Source: Burkholderiaceae bacterium
GTDB taxonomy: Bacteria; Pseudomonadota; Gammaproteobacteria; Burkholderiales; Burkholderiaceae
Direction of reading: 5' to 3'
Assembly: GCA_030151165.1 (NCBI GenBank)
Contig: JASLEM010000138.1
Location: forward strand, 1-17,283
DNA: 17,283 bases
Part shown: piece after piece, positions 7,407-15,521 of the stretch
Layout of the letters: every line of letters begins with the position of its first letter
How positions within the stretch are numbered: position 1 is the stretch's first letter
Translations under genes and position numbers: made by a program
Notes under the pieces: model-generated
Seen by the model: only the letters and a program-made list of their open reading frames with translations
What the model was told of the DNA's origin: nothing
The model's database searches: none

Positions 7407-8240
7407 TTGGAAGCGACCGCAGCCTGGCAGCAGGGCGTGCTCGACCCGCATGGCCCGATCGCCGCCGCCGAGCGCACGATCCTGCTCAATGCCACGGTGA
7501 TCATGCTGGCCGTGATCGTGCCGGTGATCGTGCTGACGCTCGCCTTCGCGTGGTGGTTCCGCGCGGGCAACAAGTGGGCGCGGCGGCTGCCCGACTGGGA
7601 GTATTCGGGGCCGATCGAGGTCACCGTGTGGGCGATCCCGATGCTGGTGATCCTGTTCCTCGGCGGCATCGCGTGGGTCGGCTCGCACGACCTCGACCCG
7701 CGCCAGCCGATCGAGGCGCCGACCGCGGCCGCGCCGATCGACGTGCAGGTCGTCTCGCTCGACTGGAAGTGGCTGTTCATCTACCCCGACCTCGGCGTGG
7801 CCAGCGTGAACCGGCTCGTGGTGCCGGCCGGCGCGCCGCTGCGGCTGCACCTGACGTCGGCCAGCGTGATGAACAGCTTCTTCGTGCCGCAGCTCGGCAC
7901 GCAGATCTACACGATGGGCGGCATGACGACGCAGCTGAACCTGCAGGCCGACCGGCCCGGCACCTACCCCGGGCTGTCGGCGCAGTTCAGCGGCGACGGC
8001 TTCTCCGACATGCGCTTCGACACCGTCGCCGTCCCGCCCGCCGAATTCGCGCAGTGGCTCGCGTCCACGCGCGCCGGCACGCAGTCGCTCGACGCCGCGG
8101 CCTACGCGCGGCTCGCGAAGCCCGGCACGCTGCCCGCGCCGGTGAGCTACGCGCAGGTCGCGCCGCAACTCTTCGAGGCCATCGTCCAGTCGACGATGAG
8201 CGCCCCCGCCGCCATGGCGATGACCCACGGATCGATGTGA
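7407..8240 (+). CDS. cyoA: Cytochrome bo3 ubiquinol oxidase subunit II
   Basis: Subunit II of the heme-copper quinol oxidase, 277 aa, anchored by two transmembrane helices (about 24-50 and 70-91) with a periplasmic cupredoxin-fold domain. Family blocks: [14 protein letters not shown] before helix 1, [17 protein letters not shown] at helix 2, [16 protein letters not shown] opening the periplasmic domain, and [19 protein letters not shown], then [14 protein letters not shown]. The Cys-x3-Cys CuA site of cytochrome c oxidases is absent, as expected for a quinol oxidase. Translation begins at TTG 7407, set by a strong Shine-Dalgarno. The protein has neither a signal peptide nor a lipobox Cys before VLDPHG, unlike lipoprotein CyoA of E. 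coli. First gene of cyoABCD; its TGA is 1 nt before the cyoB ATG. Confidence 0.95.
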   Translation: MEATAAWQQGVLDPHGPIAAAERTILLNATVIMLAVIVPVIVLTLAFAWWFRAGNKWARRLPDWEYSGPIEVTVWAIPMLVILFLGGIAWVGSHDLDPRQPIEAPTAAAPIDVQVVSLDWKWLFIYPDLGVASVNRLVVPAGAPLRLHLTSASVMNSFFVPQLGTQIYTMGGMTTQLNLQADRPGTYPGLSAQFSGDGFSDMRFDTVAVPPAEFAQWLASTRAGTQSLDAAAYARLAKPGTLPAPVSYAQVAPQLFEAIVQSTMSAPAAMAMTHGSM

Positions 8241-8241
8241 C

Positions 8242-10206
8242 ATGTTCGGCAAGCTGACCTGGGCCGCGATCCCCTGGAACGAACCGATCCCGCTGGTCAC
8301 CGCGCTCGTCGTGATGCTGGCGATCCTCGCGGTGCTCGCCTTCGTCACGTGGAAGCGCGCGTGGCCCTATCTGTGGCACGAGTGGATCACCAGCGTCGAC
8401 CACAAGCGCATCGGCGTGATGTACGTGCTGCTGTCGCTCGTGATGCTGCTGCGCGGCTTTTCCGACGCGATCATGATGCGCGCGCAGCTCGCGCTCGCGG
8501 CCGGCGGCGCGCAGGGCTACCTGCCGCCCGACCACTACGACCAGATCTTCTCGGCGCACGGAACGATCATGATCTTCTTCGTCGCGATGACGTTCATGGT
8601 CGGCCTGATGAACTTCGTCGTGCCGCTGCAGATCGGCGCGCGCGACGTCGCGTTCCCGGTGCTCAACTCCGTCAGCTTCTGGCTCACGGCCGCGGGCGTG
8701 CTGCTGGTCAACATGTCGCTCGTGATCGGCGAGTTCTCGCGCGCGGGGTGGCTGGTCTATCCGCCGCTGTCCGAGCTCGCGTACTCGCCCGGCGTGGGCG
8801 TCGACTACTACCTGTGGTCGCTTCAGATCTCGGGCGCGGGCACGCTGCTCTCGGGCATCAACCTGACGACGACCATCCTGAAGCTGCGCGCGCCCGGCAT
8901 GGGCTACGGCCGCATGCCGATCTTCACGTGGACGGCGCTGGCGTCGAACCTGCTGATCATCGCGGCCTTCCCGATCCTCACCGCGACGCTGGGCATGCTG
9001 CTGCTCGACCGCTACCTCGGCTTCCACTTCTTCACGAACGACTTCGGCGGCAACCCGATGATGTACGTGAACCTCATCTGGGCCTGGGGCCACCCGGAGG
9101 TCTACATCCTGGTGCTGCCCGCGTTCGGCGTGTTCTCGGAGGTGATCAGCACCTTCTCCAGCAAGCCGCTGTTCGGCTACCGCTCGATGGCGATCGCGAC
9201 GATGGGCATCTGCGTGCTGTCGTTCATGGTCTGGCTGCACCACTTCTTCACGATGGGCGCGGGGGCGGACGTCAACGGTTTCTTCGGGGTCGCGACGATG
9301 ATCATCGCGGTGCCCACCGGCGTGAAGATCTTCAACTGGCTGTTCACGCTGTACGGCGGCACGGTGCGATTCTCGGCCGCGCTGCACTGGGCGATCGGCT
9401 TCATCGTGACCTTCGTGATCGGCGGCGCCACCGGCGTGATGCTGGCGATCCCGCCGGCCGACTTCGAGCTGCACAACAGCCTGTTCCTCGTCGCGCACTT
9501 CCACAACGTCGTGATCGGCGGCGTCGTGTTCGGCGCGTTCGCGGGCTACACGTTCTGGTTCCCGAAGGCGTTCGGCTTCACGCTGCACGAGGGCCTGGGC
9601 AAGGCCGTCTTCTGGTGCTGGTTCATCGGCTTCTGGCTCGCGTTCACGCCGCTGTACATCCTCGGCCTCGCGGGCGCGACGCGGCGCATGCAGCACTACG
9701 CCGACCCGAGCTGGCAGCCGCTGATGGTCATCGCGTTCTGCGGCGCGGTCGTGATCTTCGTCGGCATCCTGCTGACGATCCTGCAGCTCGTGGTGAGCGT
9801 GCGCACGCGCGACCAGCGGCGGGACCTGACGGGCGACCCGTGGGACGGCCGCACCCTCGAATGGTCGACCCGCTCGCCGCCGCCGCCGTGGAATTTCGCG
9901 GCGCTGCCGCAGGTGGTCGGCGTCGACGCGTTCTGGCTCGCCAAGCGCGACGAGGGCGGCGTCGTGCCGACCGTGCCGGACGACGGCCACCCGATCGAGC
10001 TGCCGCGCCCGAGCCCGCTCGGCTTCGTCTCCGCCTTCTTCGCGGTCGTGCTGGGCTTCGCGCTGATCTGGCACATCTGGTGGATGGCGATCGTCGGCGG
10101 GCTGGGCATCGTCGCGGCGCTCACGGCGCGCGGGTGGAACATGGAACACGAGTTCGAGGTGCCCGACGCGGACATCCGCGCCCACGAGCAGGGAGCATCG
10201 GCATGA
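8242..10206 (+). CDS. cyoB: Cytochrome bo3 ubiquinol oxidase subunit I
   Basis: Catalytic subunit, 654 aa, about 15 transmembrane helices. It oxidises ubiquinol, reduces oxygen to water and pumps protons. Key residues fall at the E. coli numbers: quinone site R71, D75, H98 and Q101; low-spin heme b ligands H106 and H421; CuB ligands H284, H333 and H334; the H284-Y288 cross-link pair in WGHPEVYI; high-spin heme ligand H419; D-channel D135; K-channel K362. The C-terminal block [15 protein letters not shown], followed by SPPPPWNFA, is typical of CyoB. These ligands mark it as a functional A-type oxidase. ATG 8242 is 1 nt after cyoA, and the stop overlaps the cyoC start (ATGA), so translation is coupled through the operon. 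Confidence 0.98.
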   Translation: MFGKLTWAAIPWNEPIPLVTALVVMLAILAVLAFVTWKRAWPYLWHEWITSVDHKRIGVMYVLLSLVMLLRGFSDAIMMRAQLALAAGGAQGYLPPDHYDQIFSAHGTIMIFFVAMTFMVGLMNFVVPLQIGARDVAFPVLNSVSFWLTAAGVLLVNMSLVIGEFSRAGWLVYPPLSELAYSPGVGVDYYLWSLQISGAGTLLSGINLTTTILKLRAPGMGYGRMPIFTWTALASNLLIIAAFPILTATLGMLLLDRYLGFHFFTNDFGGNPMMYVNLIWAWGHPEVYILVLPAFGVFSEVISTFSSKPLFGYRSMAIATMGICVLSFMVWLHHFFTMGAGADVNGFFGVATMIIAVPTGVKIFNWLFTLYGGTVRFSAALHWAIGFIVTFVIGGATGVMLAIPPADFELHNSLFLVAHFHNVVIGGVVFGAFAGYTFWFPKAFGFTLHEGLGKAVFWCWFIGFWLAFTPLYILGLAGATRRMQHYADPSWQPLMVIAFCGAVVIFVGILLTILQLVVSVRTRDQRRDLTGDPWDGRTLEWSTRSPPPPWNFAALPQVVGVDAFWLAKRDEGGVVPTVPDDGHPIELPRPSPLGFVSAFFAVVLGFALIWHIWWMAIVGGLGIVAALTARGWNMEHEFEVPDADIRAHEQGASA

Positions 10207-10835
10207 GCGGCGCCGCGATGACCGCGCCGACCACCGGCGAGGGCGTGGACGAGGTGCCGATCTCCGAGCGCGGGCCGTCGACGCGGCGCGTGATCATCGG
10301 CTACGGCTTCTGGCTGTTCCTGCTCAGCGACATCATCCTGTTCTCGGCGCTGTTCGCCGCCTACGCGGTGCTGCAGGGCCACACCGCGGGCGGCCTCGGC
10401 GGCGTGAAGCTGTTCCACCGCGACAACGTGCTGATCGAGACCGCGTGCCTGCTGGCCTCGAGCTTCACCTGCGGCGTGTTCTCGCTCGCGATCGACATGC
10501 GCCGGCGCGGGCTGATGTACCTGTTCGCCGCGTTCACGTTCGCGCTCGGCGCCGCGTTCCTCTATCTCGAGGTGACCGAGTTCGCCGGCATGATCGCCGA
10601 CGGCAACGGCCCGCAGCGCAGCGCCTTCCTGTCCGCGTTCTTCGCGCTGGTGGGCATGCACGGCCTGCACGTGACGATCGGCCTCGCGTGGCTCGCGACG
10701 ATGTGCGCGCAGGTCGCGACGCTCGGCTACCGGCCGCTGGTCGTCGGCCGCCTGATCTGCTTCGCGCTGTTCTGGCACGCGCTGGACATCGTCTGGATCG
10801 GCGTGTTCACCATCGTCTACCTGGGAGCCCGCTGA
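10203..10835 (+). CDS. cyoC: Cytochrome bo3 ubiquinol oxidase subunit III
   Basis: Subunit III of 210 aa with five transmembrane helices, needed for assembly and stability of the oxidase. Family features: [23 protein letters not shown] in helix 1, [13 protein letters not shown] in helix 2, LYLEVTEF with the conserved Glu, [18 protein letters not shown] and [19 protein letters not shown] polar N-terminus of about 28 aa precedes helix 1. The start ATG 10203 overlaps the cyoB stop by 4 nt (ATGA) and has GGGAG at 10191-10195, 7 nt upstream. Confidence 0.97.
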   Translation: MSGAAMTAPTTGEGVDEVPISERGPSTRRVIIGYGFWLFLLSDIILFSALFAAYAVLQGHTAGGLGGVKLFHRDNVLIETACLLASSFTCGVFSLAIDMRRRGLMYLFAAFTFALGAAFLYLEVTEFAGMIADGNGPQRSAFLSAFFALVGMHGLHVTIGLAWLATMCAQVATLGYRPLVVGRLICFALFWHALDIVWIGVFTIVYLGAR

Positions 10836-11236
10836 TGGCAGCGACCACCGACACCCCGCGCGCCCCGACCGCCGGCCACCCGGAGGACGAGACCCCTGGC
10901 GATCCGGCCACCATCCGCAGCGGCTTCACCAAGAACGTGCTGGGCCTCGCGGCCTCGGTCGTGCTGACGCTCGCGTCGTTCTGGGTCGCCGGCACCGGCA
11001 GCGTGTGGGGCCCGGGCATCCCGATCCTGCTCGCCGCGCTGGCGATCGGCCAGATGGGCGTGCACCTCGTCTTCTTCCTGCACATCTCGAGCGGCCCCGA
11101 AGGCACCAACAACATCCTGGCGCTCGCCTTCGGCGTGTTCGTCGTCGCGCTGGTGGTGTTCGGCTCGCTGATCATCATGGCGAACCTCGACGCCGGGATG
11201 ATCGGCACGAGCGCGCTGATGAAGATGCAGCGCTAG
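10835..11236 (+). CDS. cyoD: Cytochrome bo3 ubiquinol oxidase subunit IV
   Basis: Small subunit IV of 133 aa with three transmembrane helices, an assembly factor for the CuB site in E. coli. A polar N-terminus of about 30 aa precedes SGFTKNVLGLAASVVLTLASFW. The second helix has ILLAALAIGQMGVHLVFFLH with the family's VHLxFFLH signature, and the third ALAFGVFVVALVVFGSLIIMANL. The start ATG 10835 overlaps the cyoC stop by one base (TGATG), with GGGAG at 10823-10827. This is the last gene of the operon: no cyoE (heme O synthase) follows, and the next gene points the other way. Confidence 0.96.
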   Translation: MAATTDTPRAPTAGHPEDETPGDPATIRSGFTKNVLGLAASVVLTLASFWVAGTGSVWGPGIPILLAALAIGQMGVHLVFFLHISSGPEGTNNILALAFGVFVVALVVFGSLIIMANLDAGMIGTSALMKMQR

Positions 11237-11535
11237 GGTTGCGGCGTCCGCGTCCGCGTCCGCAGGCGCGACGCCGATGGGCCGGGCATCGCGTTCGAGT
11301 GGCGGAGCGTCGGTGTCGATGCTCGCCGGCCCGACGTCGTACCGGGAAGCGTCGGCGCCGATGCCCGGAGACTCGACGTCGACGCTCCGGACGTCGATGC
11401 CGGATCCCGGAGCGTCGACGTCGACCCTCGAAGCGTCGGTCTCGCACCGGACAGGGGCGGCGTCGACGCCCGGCGACTCGGCGCCGAGGCTTCGCAGGCC
11501 CTCCGGGCATCCGGCGGCCTCGACGCCGGTGCCGG
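11237..11535. other. Gap between cyoD and the MFS gene, filled with degenerate repeats
   Basis: 299 bp between convergent stops. It starts with GTCCGC three times (11246-11263) inside a 7-bp stem CGGCGTC (11242-11248) / GACGCCG (11270-11276), which may end cyo transcription. The rest is rich in GTCGAC/GACGTC words and degenerate 42-bp repeats. Open frames cross it on both strands, but each runs antisense or out of frame into real genes, so I see no gene here. Confidence 0.65.
11304..11471. repeat. Degenerate 42-bp tandem repeat, about four copies
   Basis: Units at 11304-11345, 11346-11387, 11388-11429 and 11430-11471 align without gaps. By hand count the first and second agree at 29 of 42 positions, and the second and third at 30 of 42. 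The best conserved parts are AAGCGTCGG at the unit start and CGACGTCGAC near position 30. A partial fifth unit begins at 11472. No spacers, so not a CRISPR. Confidence 0.6.
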
Positions 11536-12783
11536 TCAGTACATCGAGTCGCTCGTGCCGCGCGCCCGCGAGTGCTTGCGCTGCCATACCGACACGCCGA
11601 ACACCGCGATGCCGGCCAGCGCCAGCAGCGCGCCGACCCAGCCGGTGGACGTCCAGCCCAGGCCGGCGGCGATCGAGACGCCGCCCAGCCACGCGCCGAG
11701 CGCGTTGGCGGTGTTGAAGGCGGAGTGGTTCAGCGCGGCGGCGAGGGTCTGCGCGTCGCCGGCGACGTCCATCAGCCGGATCTGCAGCGCCGGCGCGATC
11801 GCGACCGTGGTGCCGAGCAGGAACACGTTGATGCAGATGGCCCACGTATAGGGCGCGGTGAAGACGATGGCGGTCAGCACGACGGCCGCGTACAGCAGGA
11901 TGCCGAAGATCGTCTTCATCAGCGACTTGTCCGCGAAGCGCGAGCCGACGAGGTTGCCCGCGACCATGCCGACGCCGAACAGCGCGAGCACCAGCGGCAC
12001 GCCGTCGACCGGCATGTGCGTGACCTCGGTGAGCAGCGGCTTGATGTAGCTGAACACCGCGAACATGCCGCCGAAGCCGACCGCGGCCACGCCCAGCGTC
12101 AGCCAGACCTGCGTGCGCTTGAGCGCGCCGAGCTCGCGCAGCGGGCTGGCGTTGTGCGCGGCGGGGACGTCGGGCACGCCGCGGCGGATCAGCACGATCG
12201 CGAGCACGGCGATCAGGCCGACCAGCACGAACGCCGCGCGCCAGCCCAGGTGCTGGCCCAGCCAGGCCGCGAGCGGCACGCCGAACAGCGTCGCGCTGGT
12301 GAGGCCGGACATCACGAGCCCGACCGCGCTCGCGCGCCGGTTGGGCGGCGCGAGCGACGCGACCATCAACGCGGCCACGCCGAAGTAGGTGCCGTGCGGC
12401 AGCGCGGTGAGGAAGCGCATCAGCATCATCGAGATGTAGCCCGGCGCGACGGCGCTGGCGAAGTTGCCGGCGGCGAACAGCGCCATCAGCGCGACGAGCA
12501 GCGCGCGGCGCGGCCAGTTCGCCGCGAGCACCGCCAGCACCGGCGCGCCGATCACGACGCCCAGCGCGTAGGCGCTGATCACGTGGCCGGCCTGCGGGAT
12601 CGTGACGTCCAGGTCCTTCGCGACCTCGGGCAGCAGGCCCATGATCACGAACTCGCCGGTGCCGATCGCGAAGCCGCCGACGCCCAGCGCCCACACGGAC
12701 GGCCAGAAATGGCGCTCGCGTTCGGCCTGGTCGGGCGAGGGCGGCGCGCTGGCGTCGAGGGCGAAGGTGGGGGCAGCGGTCAT
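11536..12783 (-). CDS. MFS transporter, DHA1 family, AraJ/YdhP-like exporter
   Basis: Major facilitator superfamily drug:proton antiporter-type exporter of 415 aa with 12 hydrophobic helices. N-half signatures: GTGEFVIMGLLPEVAKDL in helix 1, DVTIPQAGHVISAYALGVVIGAP in helix 2, ALPHGTYFGVAALMVASL, and PPNRRASAVGLVMSGLTSATLFGVP. These blocks match the AraJ/YdhP/Cml group. C-half: GNLVGSRFADKSLMKT and NHSAFNTANALGAWLGG. Substrate cannot be told from sequence. ATG 12783 gives a normal length with a polar tail of about 25 aa before helix 1; an in-frame upstream extension to 12837 is basic and unlike the family. No clear Shine-Dalgarno. It is divergent from the peroxiredoxin-glutaredoxin gene, 241 bp apart, and convergent with cyoD. 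Confidence 0.93.
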   Translation of the reverse strand: MTAAPTFALDASAPPSPDQAERERHFWPSVWALGVGGFAIGTGEFVIMGLLPEVAKDLDVTIPQAGHVISAYALGVVIGAPVLAVLAANWPRRALLVALMALFAAGNFASAVAPGYISMMLMRFLTALPHGTYFGVAALMVASLAPPNRRASAVGLVMSGLTSATLFGVPLAAWLGQHLGWRAAFVLVGLIAVLAIVLIRRGVPDVPAAHNASPLRELGALKRTQVWLTLGVAAVGFGGMFAVFSYIKPLLTEVTHMPVDGVPLVLALFGVGMVAGNLVGSRFADKSLMKTIFGILLYAAVVLTAIVFTAPYTWAICINVFLLGTTVAIAPALQIRLMDVAGDAQTLAAALNHSAFNTANALGAWLGGVSIAAGLGWTSTGWVGALLALAGIAVFGVSVWQRKHSRARGTSDSMY

Positions 12784-13024
12784 GGGGCAGCGTGTCGAGG
12801 CGGGGCGAGGCGGTGGGGAGGGCCGGTCGCAGCGCAATGAACGGACACACCGCGTGCCCGCACATTGTCCCGTGCGCCCTCAAATCCGAAGGAATTCAGG
12901 GTTTCTACCAAGCAACTTCGGGGCCAGCTTGTCAGCGTCGCGCAACGTGGCGTCGACGCCTTCCGGACGATGCGCGGCACGGGGCTTGCCGCCAGCATCG
13001 TCCTGACCACTGGCCGGAGCCGCG
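12784..13024. other. Divergent intergenic region, MFS exporter and peroxiredoxin-glutaredoxin gene
   Basis: 241 bp without a gene. Its AT-richest part (12879-12915) carries CTCAAATCCG and, 10 bp on, GGGTT, loosely like the clc/yeiH repeat. It also has a 6-bp inverted pair CCGAAG (12886-12891) / CTTCGG (12916-12921). This is the likely promoter zone; no clear OxyR-type site was found. Confidence 0.45.
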
Positions 13025-13813
13025 ATGACCCCCGACGACACCCGATCCACCGCCCTGCCCACCGCACCGGGCCCCGATGCGCTGGGCGCCGGCGCCCGCG
13101 TGCCCGACGTCACCTTCCGCCTGCGCCGCGGCGCCGACTGGGTCGAGACGTCCAGCGCCGAGATCTTCGGCGGCCGCAGCGTGATCGTCTTCTCGCTGCC
13201 GGGCGCGTTCACGCCGACCTGCTCGTCGATGCACCTGCCGCGCTACGAGGAGCTCGCGCCCGTGTTCGAGCGGCTGGGCATCGCGGAGATCGTCTGCATC
13301 TCCGTCAACGACCCGTTCGTGATGGAGGAATGGGGCCGCACCGAGTCCGCCGACCGCGTCCACCTGCTGCCCGACGGCAACGCCGAGATCACGCGCGGCA
13401 TGGGCATGCTGGTCGACAAGAGCGACCTCAACTTCGGTGCGCGGTCGTGGCGCTATTCGATGCTGGTGCGCGACGGCACCATCGAGAAGCTCTTCGCCGA
13501 GCCCGACAAGCCGGGCGACCCGTTCGAGGTCTCGGACGCCGACACGATGCTCAAGTACCTCGACCCCGACGCCCGCGACCCGGACGAGGTCGCGATGCTG
13601 AGCCGCCCCGGCTGCGAGTTCTGCGCGAAGGCGAAGAAGGCGCTGGCCGACGCCGGCATCGACTTCGTCGACATCTCGCTGCCGCCGCTGCAGCGCGCCC
13701 GCGCCTTGCGGGCGATGACCGGGGCGCAGACGGTGCCGCAGGTGTTCGTCAACGGCAAGCTGCTGGGCGATTCGAAGGCCGTGGAGCAGTACGTGGCGTC
13801 CCGGCGCGGCTGA
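13025..13813 (+). CDS. Peroxiredoxin-glutaredoxin hybrid (Prx5/Grx fusion)
   Basis: Glutathione-dependent thiol peroxidase of 262 aa with two domains. Residues 25-180 form a Prx5-type peroxiredoxin with the active-site block SLPGAFTPTC (P59, T63, peroxidatic C66) and Arg140 in GARSWRYS. Residues 188-262 form a glutaredoxin with the redox pair C197-E-F-C200 and the glutathione-binding TVPQVFVNGKLLG. Such fusions, known from Haemophilus and other proteobacteria, reduce H2O2 and alkyl hydroperoxides, with the Grx domain recycling the Prx through glutathione. Cys91 is an extra cysteine of unknown role. Start ATG 13025 is supported by GGAG at 13016-13019. The N-terminus is about 20 residues longer than the minimal domain. 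It is monocistronic, facing a hydrolase gene; regulation by peroxide stress is expected but no operator was recognised. Confidence 0.95.
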   Translation: MTPDDTRSTALPTAPGPDALGAGARVPDVTFRLRRGADWVETSSAEIFGGRSVIVFSLPGAFTPTCSSMHLPRYEELAPVFERLGIAEIVCISVNDPFVMEEWGRTESADRVHLLPDGNAEITRGMGMLVDKSDLNFGARSWRYSMLVRDGTIEKLFAEPDKPGDPFEVSDADTMLKYLDPDARDPDEVAMLSRPGCEFCAKAKKALADAGIDFVDISLPPLQRARALRAMTGAQTVPQVFVNGKLLGDSKAVEQYVASRRG

Positions 13814-13822
13814 CCGCGCTGC

Positions 13823-13842
13823 CGCCCGGCGTGCGTCGGGCG
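13823..13842. terminator. Hairpin between peroxiredoxin-glutaredoxin and hydrolase genes
   Basis: CGCCCG (13823-13828) / CGGGCG (13837-13842) with an 8-nt loop, in the 47-bp gap between convergent stop codons. No T-run; the role is inferred from position. Confidence 0.4.
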
Positions 13843-13860
13843 CGCTTCCGGACGCGGCGC

Positions 13861-15195
13861 TCAGTGCGCCAGCCAGGTGCGCAGTTGCGCGAACACCTCG
13901 GCGTCCGACAGCAGCTGCATGTGGTTCACCTTGGCGAACGTGCGTTGCCGGTCGGGCGCGAACTTGAGCGTGCGACGGGCGAGCCGGTGCTTGCCGAGCG
14001 CGCTCGCGAGCGGCACGAGGCCGTCGCCGAGCAGGGTGTCCTTGAGGTCGCCGGCCTCGGCGCCGTCCTTGCCGAGGATCGTGCCGGCGATCGCGTAGCA
14101 GCGCGGGCCGGTCGGCAGCGGCACGGGCGTGCGCCGATCGGTGGTGCGCTCGAAGCGGTCGCCGCCGGCCCAGTCCTCGTCGAGCAGGTTGCCGTGGCGC
14201 AGGTCGGTGATGCCGGCGCTGCGCAGCTTCGCGAGCCGGCCGAACGGGCCGGCGTAGGGCGTGGCGCTGAGCAGCAGGTCGAGGCCCTGCCCGGCGCGTT
14301 CGAGCGGCGCCCCGTGGTGCGGCGTGCCGAGGCAGGCGAGGTCGTCGAGCCGGTCGGGCCAGTGGTGGCCGGCCGCACGGCCGTGGTGCAGCGCGCTGCG
14401 CGCGACGAGCCCGCCCATGCTGTGGCCGACGATCGCGAAGCGCTCGATCGGGTGCGGCCATTCGTGCAGCAGGCGTTCGAGGCGGTCGGCGAGCGCGCGG
14501 CCGTTGGTCGACACGTGCAGGCCCGAGTTGTAGTGCAGGTAGACGGGCGTGAAGCCGAGCGCCCCGGCGAGCGCGGCGCCGTGGTCATGCGTGGGCGGCT
14601 GGCCTGTCTCGTCGGCGGGGCCGGTGCCGCGCCGCCATTGCAGGTCGTTCATGCACAGGCCGTGGACCAGCACGAGCACGCGCGGGCCGGCGTGCGGCAG
14701 GGCCTGGGCGAGCGCAGCGCGGTCGAGCGCCAGCGCGCGGCCGTCGTGGCGCAGCGCCATGCGGATCGCGAGCGGGTTGGCCGTCCGCGCGAGGTGGTCG
14801 CCGAGCACGCCGTTGAGCGCCGCGACGATGGCCTCGCGCTCGCGCGACGGCAGCGCGGGCGCGTCGTCGCCCGGGGCCGCCTTCGAGGCGAGCGCGGGGG
14901 CGAGCACGTCCAGCAAGGTGTCGACGCTGCCGCCGACCAGCTTCGTCACGCCGCGGATCGTCTTGTAGACGAGGCCGGTGATGCCGCGCGTGCGGCCGTC
15001 GGCCGGGCCGGCCGGGCCGGCCAGGGCGGGCACGCTGGCTACGCGCGCGTGCACCGCCTCGACGAGGTCGGTCAGGCCGGTCGTGGCCTCGGTGGCGAGC
15101 TTCGCGGCGCCGCGCAGGTCGCGCGCACGCGACGCGGCTTCGGCCGCCTCCGCGGTGATCGGGTCGATGTCGGGCGGGGCAGGGGAACGGGGCAT
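13861..15195 (-). CDS. Alpha/beta hydrolase, lipase/PGAP1-like, with helical N-terminal extension
   Basis: Serine hydrolase of 444 aa. The alpha/beta fold begins at about 170 (VLVLVHGLCMNDLQW, oxyanion region). The nucleophile elbow is GHSMGG with Ser259; Asp391 in GDGLVPL and His425 in VNHMQLL complete a plausible triad. LACLGTPHHGAPLER after the elbow is typical of triacylglycerol-lipase and PGAP1-like esterases. Residues 1-165 are mostly helical and not part of the fold (EATTGLTDLVEAVHARV, GLVYKTIRGVTKLVGGSVDTLLD). They carry no secretion signal, so a cytoplasmic or peripheral membrane location is likely. Natural substrate unknown; short acyl esters, lipids or storage polyester are all possible. 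ATG 15195 is the natural start, with no strong Shine-Dalgarno. It is divergent from the paaH-like gene. Confidence 0.88.
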   Translation of the reverse strand: MPRSPAPPDIDPITAEAAEAASRARDLRGAAKLATEATTGLTDLVEAVHARVASVPALAGPAGPADGRTRGITGLVYKTIRGVTKLVGGSVDTLLDVLAPALASKAAPGDDAPALPSREREAIVAALNGVLGDHLARTANPLAIRMALRHDGRALALDRAALAQALPHAGPRVLVLVHGLCMNDLQWRRGTGPADETGQPPTHDHGAALAGALGFTPVYLHYNSGLHVSTNGRALADRLERLLHEWPHPIERFAIVGHSMGGLVARSALHHGRAAGHHWPDRLDDLACLGTPHHGAPLERAGQGLDLLLSATPYAGPFGRLAKLRSAGITDLRHGNLLDEDWAGGDRFERTTDRRTPVPLPTGPRCYAIAGTILGKDGAEAGDLKDTLLGDGLVPLASALGKHRLARRTLKFAPDRQRTFAKVNHMQLLSDAEVFAQLRTWLAH

Positions 15196-15521
15196 CGGCG
15201 GCGAGGCGGTGGAGGTGCCTGCGCGGCGATGCGCAGCCCCACAGTGTGCCAGCGGGCCTCGCGGAGGCGGCTTCGGCGGGCGTGCGCCCTCGCGTCGGAC
15301 GCGGCCGAAGAAGAACCACCCGTCGGGCCGGCGTCGCGTTACACAGGGAGGCTAGAACGCGCGGTTCGGCCCGACACCGCGTGCGACGCGGCCACGCGGG
15401 CGGCAAAGGGGGCCGCGACGAGAGTGCCGCGGCGACGGCGATTGTGGAAGTCGACCCCGTCGCGAGGCTGAAGGCCGGCTGGGCAGCGGCTGAACGGCGG
15501 ACGCGGTGCAGAATCGCCGCC
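15196..15521. other. Divergent intergenic region, hydrolase and paaH-like gene
   Basis: 326 bp without a convincing gene. The plus-strand frame of the dehydrogenase stays open back to 15246, but the upstream part lacks family sequence. It contains an inverted pair CGCGTT (15335-15340) / AACGCG (15356-15361) with a 15-bp spacer in its least GC-rich part, a candidate operator. No clear -35/-10 boxes. Confidence 0.5.

Noticed and set aside
7987..10185. 732-residue open frame antisense to cyoA/cyoB
   Set aside because: It lies opposite a clearly functional cyoB with all ligands conserved; its His/Arg/Asp-rich composition is typical of antisense frames in GC-rich DNA.
11304..11490. Possible CRISPR array
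   Set aside because: The 42-bp units are contiguous and degenerate with no unique spacers, and no cas genes are nearby.
10817..12883. 688-residue minus-strand frame crossing cyoD, the repeat gap and the MFS gene
   Set aside because: Out of frame with the MFS protein and antisense to cyoD. Only its repeat-bearing middle is interesting, and that is reported as a repeat.
12886..12921. CCGAAG/CTTCGG inverted pair as an OxyR or other operator
   Set aside because: Six-bp arms with a 24-bp spacer are easily met by chance in this composition and match no known site.
12865..15471. 868-residue plus-strand frame over the peroxiredoxin-glutaredoxin and hydrolase genes
   Set aside because: Shifted relative to the real peroxiredoxin-glutaredoxin frame, then antisense to the hydrolase; no domain recognised.
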